Source: Dehalococcoidia bacterium (GTDB taxonomy: Bacteria > Chloroflexota > Dehalococcoidia > Lucifugimonadales > Lucifugimonadaceae). Taken from it: DNA of 10,536 bases. The DNA lies in the NCBI GenBank assembly GCA_028278465.1, contig JANQEF010000056.1, positions 1-10,536 on the forward strand, in the 5' to 3' direction. A program made the position numbers and the translations under genes. The notes beneath the pieces are model-generated. The model searched no databases. It saw only the letters and a list, made by a program, of their open reading frames with translations, and was not told the origin of the DNA. The first letter of the stretch is position 1. Each line of letters opens with the position of its first letter. Shown one piece after another: positions 5,185 to 10,536 of the stretch.

Positions 5185-6243
5185 TTACACCTGCAGCGCC
5201 GTTGAGAAGTCAGGCACTCCGGCCCAGCGTCCTGCGTCGCCGGATGCACGCATCACCGCGATCGTCTTGATCACCTCCGGGTTCGCCAGCCCGTGCGGCT
5301 TCGTCCCCGTCAGCACATTGATCACCGACTCAGCCTGCAGGATCGGGCACTCCTCCAGGAACTTCGGCGAGTAGCCTGCGATGTGCGGCGTCACGATCAG
5401 GTTCGGGATCTGCAGCAGCGGGCTCTCCGGGTCCACCGGCTCCGTCTCCGTAACATCGATCGCCGCCGCCTCGATCTGGCCGTCCCGCAGCGCAACCTGC
5501 AGCGCCGTCTCATCGATCAGCGGCCCGCGGGCGCAGTTCACGATCAGAGCCGTCGGCTTCATCTTCGAAAACGCCTCTGCATCGATGATGTGGAACGTCT
5601 CATCCGTCGCCGAAGTGTGGACCGTCATGTAGTCCGACTCCCGCAGCAGCGTATCGAGGTCCACCTTCTGCACGCCGTAGAGGTCGCAGGTAGTCTGCGA
5701 AACATACGGGTCGGCGGCGAGGATGCGCTCCGGCCCAAAACCCCGGATGCGGGTGGCGAAGGCTCGGCCGATGTTGCCGAAGCCGATGATGCCCACGGTG
5801 TGGCCGGCGATGCGCCGCACCGTCTCCTGGTACTCCATCGTCAGCGCCGGATTCTCGGACCACTGGCCCTCTCGCGTCGTCTGGATGGTCTCGTAGAGCC
5901 TCCTGGTGAGCCCCAGCAGCATGGCGACGGCATGGTCTGCGACCTCGGTCGTGTTGACGCCGGGCACGTTGCAGGCGAGGACGCCTAACTCCGTCGCGGC
6001 ATCTAGGTCTATCGAGTCGACACCGACACCGAGGCGGCTCACGACCTTCAGCTTCGTGCACGCCTCCATCACCTCGCGGGAGGTGCGGACGTTCGTGCCG
6101 ATGAGCGCACCATCGGCATCGCCCAGCAGGTCGATCATCTCTGCAGTGTTCGAAACGGAGCCTTCTACAACCTCCATGCCGGCTTTCTCGAAGAGGTCGG
6201 TGCGGTGGTGCTTGGAGGTCATGGAGGCGATTTTGAACGGCAT
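5185..6243 (-). CDS. NAD-dependent D-2-hydroxyacid dehydrogenase family protein (phosphoglycerate dehydrogenase-like)
   Basis: 352 aa. Residues ~1-100 and ~285-315 form the substrate domain and ~105-284 the Rossmann NAD domain. The dinucleotide motif is VGIIGFGNIGR (150-160), with Asp178 (ADPY) at the end of the second strand, which points to NAD over NADP. The family's LGVGVDSIDL loop is at 71-80. All three catalytic residues are present: R239 (NCARG), E268 (TETEP) and H287 (TPHIAG). The known reaction is reversible NAD-linked oxidation of a D-2-hydroxy acid to a 2-keto acid; the substrate is not predictable here. A C-terminal tail of about 25 residues (~328-352) extends past the core and is not an ACT domain, so this is unlikely to be a full SerA. 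The start is fixed by GGGAG six bases upstream of the ATG. It is divergent from the paralog at 6343 with 99 bp between them. Confidence 0.94.
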   Translation of the reverse strand: MPFKIASMTSKHHRTDLFEKAGMEVVEGSVSNTAEMIDLLGDADGALIGTNVRTSREVMEACTKLKVVSRLGVGVDSIDLDAATELGVLACNVPGVNTTEVADHAVAMLLGLTRRLYETIQTTREGQWSENPALTMEYQETVRRIAGHTVGIIGFGNIGRAFATRIRGFGPERILAADPYVSQTTCDLYGVQKVDLDTLLRESDYMTVHTSATDETFHIIDAEAFSKMKPTALIVNCARGPLIDETALQVALRDGQIEAAAIDVTETEPVDPESPLLQIPNLIVTPHIAGYSPKFLEECPILQAESVINVLTGTKPHGLANPEVIKTIAVMRASGDAGRWAGVPDFSTALQV

Positions 6244-6249
6244 CTTTTT

Positions 6250-6254
6250 CTCCC
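6250..6254 (-). promoter_or_regulatory. Shine-Dalgarno site of the minus-strand dehydrogenase
   Basis: Read on the minus strand this is GGGAG, six bases before the ATG at 6243 and separated from it by AAAAAG. Confidence 0.6.
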
Positions 6255-6328
6255 ATCATTTCGATCCGGCGATTACTCGTGCGCAAGCATATCGCCTCCG
6301 CGCCGGTGCATCGTTGACCTTCAGCCGA

Positions 6329-6334
6329 TATCAT
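6329..6334 (+). promoter_or_regulatory. Candidate -10 hexamer TATCAT for a leaderless dehydrogenase mRNA
   Basis: TATCAT lies exactly eight bases before ATG 6343, the same spacing as at smpB. No Shine-Dalgarno is seen between them. A TTGACC at 6314-6319 is too close (9 bp) to serve as its -35. Confidence 0.4.
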
Positions 6335-6342
6335 CCCGCCCC

Positions 6343-7329
6343 ATGAACAGGAAAGTGCTGATAACCGACTACGTCTGGCCGAGCCTCGACCCCGAGCGAG
6401 AGGTGCTGGAGGCCGCCGGGTTCGAGCTTGTCGTTGCGCCGGACGGTGAAGAGGAGACGCTGGCCGGGCTGGCGGCAGACGTCGATGCCATCATGTTCTG
6501 CTTCGCCCAGGTAACCGAGAAGGTGCTACGGTCTTCACCGAAGTGCCTAATCGCCGCTCGCTACGGCATCGGTGTCGACAACGTCGCCATCCCCGTCTGC
6601 ACCGAGCTCGGCATCGTCGTCACCAACGTGCCCGACTATTGCATCGACGAGGTGACCGAGCACACGCTGGGAATGGTGACCGCACTGAACCGCCGCCTCG
6701 TGCCGCACAACGCGGCTGTGAAGTCCGGCGGCTGGCACAGCGTCGCTCTCGATCAGCCGATGAGGCGCATGAACGGAGCAACCTTTGGCGTGATCGGGTT
6801 CGGGCGCATCGGCCGGTCAGTCGGCGCCCGGGCGGCCGCACTTGGCATGGACGTTCTCGCCTACGACCCGCTGCTGGAGCCGGGACAGGACGTTGGCGGA
6901 GCCAGGAGCGTGACGATGTCAGAGGTCCTCGCCGGGTCCGACTTCATCAGCGTCCACGTGCCTCTCACCGACGAGACCCGCGGGTTGATTGGGAAGGATG
7001 AGCTGGCGGCAATGAAGCCCGGCGCGATCATCGTCAACCCGGCCCGCGGCGGTCTGATCGACGAGTTTGCGCTGTCCGACGCGCTGGAGTCGGGACATCT
7101 CGCAGGAGCAGGGCTCGACGTGATGGAGCCTGCGCCGCCAGCGGACGATCACCCGCTGCTGAGGCAGGAGAATGTGATCCTGACGCCGCACACGGCGTTC
7201 TTCTCGCAGGCGTCGACGCTGGAGCTGGAGACGCGGACCGCTCAGGAGGTCGTGCGGGTCGTGAACGGCGGCCAGCCGGAGAACTTCATCAACCCCGAGG
7301 TGAGCGGCAGGACGCGGGTCGGGATCTGA
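6343..7329 (+). CDS. D-2-hydroxyacid dehydrogenase family protein, C-terminal-binding-protein (CtBP)-like
   Basis: 328 aa. The start MNRKVLITDYVWPSLDPE and the RYGIGVDNVAIPVCTELG stretch (73-90) followed by TNVPDYC (94-100) resemble the CtBP-like branch of the family. The NAD motif is FGVIGFGRIGR (148-158), with Asp175 (AYDPL) as the ribose-binding acid. R235 (NPARGG) and H283 (TPHTAF) match the catalytic Arg and His. The acid that should pair with the His falls in GLDVMEPAPP; aligned to the usual DVFExEPP it is Ala264, so the catalytic Glu seems to be missing (E262 is two residues away). Activity may be altered, or the nearby Glu may substitute. ATG 6343 is chosen because the family begins here; the open frame upstream runs into the divergent gene. 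Its stop is 7 bp from the end of the convergent kinase gene. Confidence 0.92.
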   Translation: MNRKVLITDYVWPSLDPEREVLEAAGFELVVAPDGEEETLAGLAADVDAIMFCFAQVTEKVLRSSPKCLIAARYGIGVDNVAIPVCTELGIVVTNVPDYCIDEVTEHTLGMVTALNRRLVPHNAAVKSGGWHSVALDQPMRRMNGATFGVIGFGRIGRSVGARAAALGMDVLAYDPLLEPGQDVGGARSVTMSEVLAGSDFISVHVPLTDETRGLIGKDELAAMKPGAIIVNPARGGLIDEFALSDALESGHLAGAGLDVMEPAPPADDHPLLRQENVILTPHTAFFSQASTLELETRTAQEVVRVVNGGQPENFINPEVSGRTRVGI

Positions 7330-7336
7330 GCCGTGG

Positions 7337-9652
7337 TCAGGCGGCCTGGCTGTCGGACTCCGTGTCGGCGTCCGATTCGGCTTCGACCGCCGCTTCCGCC
7401 TCCGGATAGGCTTCGTCATTTTGCGCCACCGGCTTCAGCGGGATTGAGAACTCGGCCACGGCGCCGCCGTCAGGATGCGTCTTCAGTGAGATCGCGCCGC
7501 CGTGCGCCTCGACGACCTTGCGAGCAACGTAGAGGCCGATTCCCGTGCCCGGCTGCTGCTGCTGCGCCTCCGTGGAGTGGCCGCGGCTGAACAGCTCGAA
7601 CACGTTCTCGGCATCCTCCTCCGAGATGCCGGGACCCTGGTCGCGCAACGTCACGTAGAGCCGCTCAGCGTCAGCTCTGCAGGTGATGCCGATCACCGTC
7701 TCTTCGGGGCTGTACTTGCTGGCATTGCCGATCAGGTTGATCAGCACCTGGCGCAGCCTCTGCGGATCGACAGGCACAACCATCTCGTCATCGCCGCTAT
7801 CGAACGTCATCGCCTGCGACTTGGTCGACAGAGCATTCTCCATCTCACTCACGCACTCGGCGATCAACTGCCGCGGGTCCAGTGGCTCAAGCTCCAGCGT
7901 CACCTTGCCCGCCTCAATCCTGGAGAGGTCCAGCAGATCGGTGATGAGCGACTCCAGCTGCCTGCTGTTGCGCTGAATCGCCTCAACCTGGCGCATCTCG
8001 CGATCGTCCAGATTGCCCTTGCGGTTAATGTTCAACAGGTCGGCGAACGCGGTGATGCTGGTAAGCGGCGTCTTCAACTCGTGTGAAAGCAGGCCCAGGA
8101 ACTGACTCTTTGCCTCGTTGATCTCAGTCAGCCGCTTCTTCTCGTACTCAGAAAGCAGGTTCAGCTCACGCTGATGCGCCAGCTCAAGCTCACGCGTGTG
8201 CATGTACGCGCTGGCGACGGGCCCCCTAACAGCGGTACCGATCCTTCCGGCGATCTCAAGATCATCCGGCGAGTACGCGTCTGCGCGTTCCGATTGGAAT
8301 AGCAAAAAAGCGTTGAACGACGGTGTTCGCAGCAGCGGGACAAGGATGGTCGTAAGCAGATGGTTCTTCACGCCAGCAGGTGCTGATCCCGGATATACGT
8401 CGGTCAGGTCGTCGCCATCCCCGAGGGTTATCAGGACAGGCTCCGTGTCGTCCCGGTGTACCTCCATCATCGTCCCTGCCGCAGGGTACGAAGAAGCCGG
8501 CTCCCGGGCACCGACCGGGTGGGTGTCCTTCAGCAACATGTGGTCGAGAGTGATGGTTTGTGCCGCGTGCTCCAGCCGGCTTACGGCCACCACGTTGAAG
8601 TCGATCAGTCGCGTAACAAGGTCAGCGAACGGCTCGAAGACGTCGGGGAGGTACAGGGTCGACGACAGCAGCTGGCCTATCGCTCTCAAAGTGTCGCTCT
8701 GCTCAGCCTCGACCGCCAGTCTGCGCCGGAGCTCCATTTCTGCCACCGAGCCACCGATCAGATCTGCGATCGCCTGGCCGCGTCGCAGGTCGGTCCGCGT
8801 GTAGTCGAGCTTGCCGGCGTTGCGGAACACCAGGAACCCGAAAATCTGACGGTTGGCGACGAGCGGAATGTTCATCACCGACCGCAGTTCCCGGTTCTCG
8901 ATCGCGACTCCGGAGCCTGGATACGCCTTGCGGAACTCGGCGTGGTCCAGAAAGTTGCGCACAACCGGTTTGCCGGTCACCATCACCTCTTGACAGGTGG
9001 TGCCGTCAACCCTCCAATTGCTGTCTAGCTGCGCTGATCCGGCCGGCTGGTCGCCTGAGAAATCGATGTACGTGATGCGCATCGTCTCGCGGTCCGGCCT
9101 CAAAGTAGTGATCAGGGTCGAGGAGTTCGGCACAAGGCTTCGGATGAGCAGACCGAACTCGCGCTTGAGCGACTGGAAGTCCACCGCGGAGGCGGCGATC
9201 TGCTCGATGCCGTTCAGGCTCCTGCGCTCATGCTCTGAGATGTTTGGCGCAGTGGAACTGCTGGCAGATTGCTGCACAATCGCCCAGGTCATCGGGTTCC
9301 CATCTGCCTCGACCGGCTGCAACGTCACCCGGGCGCGGAACCGTGTGCCGTCGCCGCGTTCGAGTTCGAGCGCCGTGTCGTTCGCTGCCGCCAGCGTGAT
9401 CGGGTCGGGGATCTGCATCCCTGCGCCGTTCCTGAGCTCCTCAGGCAGGAGGTCGCGCGCCTTGATGCTCTTCAGCTGTTCGGCCGAAAACCTGAAGAGA
9501 GATTCAGCCGCCGAGTTCGCGTGAGCGATACCGCCGGACGCGTCGAAGAGGATCACCGCGTCCGGCCAACGATCACACAGGCGCAGCAACGCCTCGTGTA
9601 GGCTGGAGCAATTTCGATCATCGAAAGAGCTATTTCTTTCGCTGGCTCTCAC
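7337..9652 (-). CDS. Soluble sensor histidine kinase (PAS-GAF-GAF-HisKA-HATPase)
   Basis: 771 aa with no membrane segment, so a cytoplasmic sensor. A PAS domain (~20-130) opens with DAVILFDASGGIAHANSAAE. Two GAF-type domains follow, ~155-305 and ~320-485, joined to the core by a coiled coil (~485-515). HisKA (~513-583) carries the phospho-accepting H524 in LLSHELKTPLTS. The ATPase domain (~625-740) has the N-box Asn639 and Asn643 (NLIGNASKY), G1 D671-x-G673-x-G675, and G2 PGTGIGL (701-707), with a short poly-Gln run (697-700) in the ATP lid. A glutamate/aspartate-rich tail (~745-771) ends the protein. The family role is ATP-dependent autophosphorylation and transfer to a response regulator. 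No regulator gene lies in the window, so this is an orphan here. The start is GTG 9652, preceded by a weak AGGGTGA; the next Met (residue 79) would cut the PAS domain. Its core is the closest match to the pseudokinase at 1500-2282. Confidence 0.95.
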   Translation of the reverse strand: MRASERNSSFDDRNCSSLHEALLRLCDRWPDAVILFDASGGIAHANSAAESLFRFSAEQLKSIKARDLLPEELRNGAGMQIPDPITLAAANDTALELERGDGTRFRARVTLQPVEADGNPMTWAIVQQSASSSTAPNISEHERRSLNGIEQIAASAVDFQSLKREFGLLIRSLVPNSSTLITTLRPDRETMRITYIDFSGDQPAGSAQLDSNWRVDGTTCQEVMVTGKPVVRNFLDHAEFRKAYPGSGVAIENRELRSVMNIPLVANRQIFGFLVFRNAGKLDYTRTDLRRGQAIADLIGGSVAEMELRRRLAVEAEQSDTLRAIGQLLSSTLYLPDVFEPFADLVTRLIDFNVVAVSRLEHAAQTITLDHMLLKDTHPVGAREPASSYPAAGTMMEVHRDDTEPVLITLGDGDDLTDVYPGSAPAGVKNHLLTTILVPLLRTPSFNAFLLFQSERADAYSPDDLEIAGRIGTAVRGPVASAYMHTRELELAHQRELNLLSEYEKKRLTEINEAKSQFLGLLSHELKTPLTSITAFADLLNINRKGNLDDREMRQVEAIQRNSRQLESLITDLLDLSRIEAGKVTLELEPLDPRQLIAECVSEMENALSTKSQAMTFDSGDDEMVVPVDPQRLRQVLINLIGNASKYSPEETVIGITCRADAERLYVTLRDQGPGISEEDAENVFELFSRGHSTEAQQQQPGTGIGLYVARKVVEAHGGAISLKTHPDGGAVAEFSIPLKPVAQNDEAYPEAEAAVEAESDADTESDSQAA

Positions 9653-9748
9653 TTAATCACCCTGGGTCTATGGGGTGCGCAGCGGGTTCGGGACATTTCC
9701 AGCATCAGGCGCGTCGGTGATTCCCGCTAGCGAAACTGCGCGCATTCT

Positions 9749-9790
9749 TGTGGGTGGCGTAGCGTCCCGGCCTGCGTGAACGCACCCACA
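9749..9790. other. Inverted repeat between the transglutaminase and kinase genes
   Basis: TGTGGGTG (9749-9756) pairs with CACCCACA (9783-9790), extending by two more G-C pairs if one G is bulged. The loop is about 22 nt. It lies ~45 bp beyond the transglutaminase stop on the minus strand and has no T-run after it, so a terminator or processing site is only possible. The rest of the 183 bp gap 9653-9835 shows nothing else. Confidence 0.3.
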
Positions 9791-9835
9791 GGGTTTCGGT
9801 CCGCCGGCGGATGGTCTTCAGAAGGACCGACCGCG

Positions 9836-10536
9836 TCAGCCCGGCACCATCCGAAAGCGCATCGACATCATGTCGCGCTCGACCTGTGCGGCTTCGTCCG
9901 ATGTGATTGGCAGGTTGGAGTACGCGGCGCGGTCGGCGGCTTCGGTGGCTGCGTGCAGGCACTCATACCCTTCAGTCATGTAGAAAGCGGCGCGCTCAGC
10001 GTAGAGGCTCAGCGGCTCGTTGTCGCGGCGACGCCGGAAGCCCGCTTTCGCAACGCGTTTCTCCAGCGCGGCGAAGGCCTTCAGAACCCTGATCCGGTCC
10101 CGCCGGTCCGGTCCGTCCAGCATCGAGTAACGCAGCCACTCGAACTCATCGGCGCCTGTGCGCACCCGGCGTCGCAGCCAGTACCACCAGTAGGCGAAGC
10201 CGGCGATAGCGGTGATCAGCATGATCGACACGCCGAACAGCGGTCCGACCTTGATCAGCCACTCGAACACCGCTCCCAGCGCGCCCGGTGAGCTGTTGAG
10301 GGCCGATGCCAGGTTGTCGCCCAGCCGCCTGTCCAGCAGTGAGCTCAGCCCCGAAGGCGGCGGCGCTTCGAGCTCCGACGGACTCGGCAGGTCAGGCCGC
10401 GACGATGCGTCGAACGGCACCCATCCGGCGCTTTCGAACAGCACCTCGGCCCACGCATGCAGGTCGGTGTCCCTAATCTCGGCCGCTCCCGAGTTGAATT
10501 TTGAATCATCTACGATCGTCCTTTTGTAAAGGATGG
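9836..10536 (-). CDS. Transglutaminase-like membrane protein, C-terminal part (TgpA type, DUF4129)
   Basis: The gene is cut by the right edge; 232 C-terminal residues are visible and the frame is open to the end. The visible part starts in the transglutaminase core: DTDLHAWAEVLFES then GWVPFDAS supplies the catalytic His (visible residue 26) and Asp (42), 16 apart as in the family's HAW-E-x...GWVPFDPT pattern. The catalytic Cys would lie upstream, outside the window. A Pro/Ser-rich linker, a transmembrane helix (~99-120, LFGVSIMLITAIAGFAYWW) with a following RRR stop-transfer signal, and a ~90-residue cytoplasmic domain resembling DUF4129 complete it. Proteins of this plan usually also have several N-terminal helices (DUF3488). 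The family has cysteine-protease/transglutaminase folds; the substrate is unknown. It is upstream of and in the same direction as the kinase gene, 183 bp apart, so co-transcription is uncertain. Confidence 0.88.
   Translation of the reverse strand, partial: ILYKRTIVDDSKFNSGAAEIRDTDLHAWAEVLFESAGWVPFDASSRPDLPSPSELEAPPPSGLSSLLDRRLGDNLASALNSSPGALGAVFEWLIKVGPLFGVSIMLITAIAGFAYWWYWLRRRVRTGADEFEWLRYSMLDGPDRRDRIRVLKAFAALEKRVAKAGFRRRRDNEPLSLYAERAAFYMTEGYECLHAATEAADRAAYSNLPITSDEAAQVERDMMSMRFRMVPG

Noticed and set aside
5293..5988. Long plus-strand open frame opposite the minus-strand dehydrogenase (similar shadow frames lie opposite or within the kinase, SmpB and other genes)
   Set aside because: Arg-rich, low-information translations typical of the antisense of GC-rich genes, with no domain resemblance.
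6314..6334. TTGACC with TATCAT as a classical -35/-10 pair before the plus-strand dehydrogenase
   Set aside because: The spacer is only 9 bp, far below the 16-18 bp needed.

Overview
The window looks like a stretch of a GC-rich, free-living bacterial chromosome. The gene set (an enolase-superfamily enzyme, two D-2-hydroxyacid dehydrogenases, a multi-GAF sensor kinase) and the many short G/C-rich intergenic hairpins fit a Chloroflexota genome of the SAR202/Dehalococcoidia type, where such catabolic paralogs are known to be expanded. That placement is an inference from gene content and style; there is no rRNA or other marker except smpB. No CRISPR array, tRNA, rRNA, transposase or phage gene is visible.

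Layout. Positions 1-323 are non-coding and full of short repeats and a -10-like hexamer. An enolase-superfamily gene (368-1516, +) follows, possibly preceded by a 15-codon leader ORF whose stop overlaps its start. Convergent with it, and overlapping by 17 bp, is a small gene (1500-2282, -) encoding a degenerate histidine kinase-like protein that has lost the phospho-accepting His and the main ATP-binding residues. smpB (2347-2829, +) is divergent from it. Next comes a secreted lipoprotein gene (3188-4762, +) of unknown function with three diverged internal repeats. It is bracketed by two direct copies of a ~175 bp intergenic repeat and preceded by a strong inverted repeat. After a 422 bp repeat-rich gap come two divergent, paralogous D-2-hydroxyacid dehydrogenase genes (5185-6243, -; 6343-7329, +). 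A soluble PAS-GAF-GAF-HisKA-HATPase sensor kinase (7337-9652, -) follows, and the 3' part of a membrane-bound transglutaminase (9836 to the edge, -) closes the window.

How the parts relate. The enolase-superfamily enzyme and the two dehydrogenases are likely catabolic enzymes for hydroxy or sugar acids; each lies next to or near the others but none forms an obvious operon. Two of the three carry a substitution at a residue normally needed for catalysis. The pseudokinase at 1500-2282 aligns across its whole length with the catalytic half of the kinase at 7337-9652, so the window holds both an apparently active kinase and a decayed paralog of its core, about 5 kb apart. Some genes have good Shine-Dalgarno sequences (pseudokinase, lipoprotein, minus-strand dehydrogenase). 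Others (smpB, plus-strand dehydrogenase) have a TAnnnT hexamer exactly 8 nt before the ATG and no Shine-Dalgarno, which suggests leaderless mRNAs.
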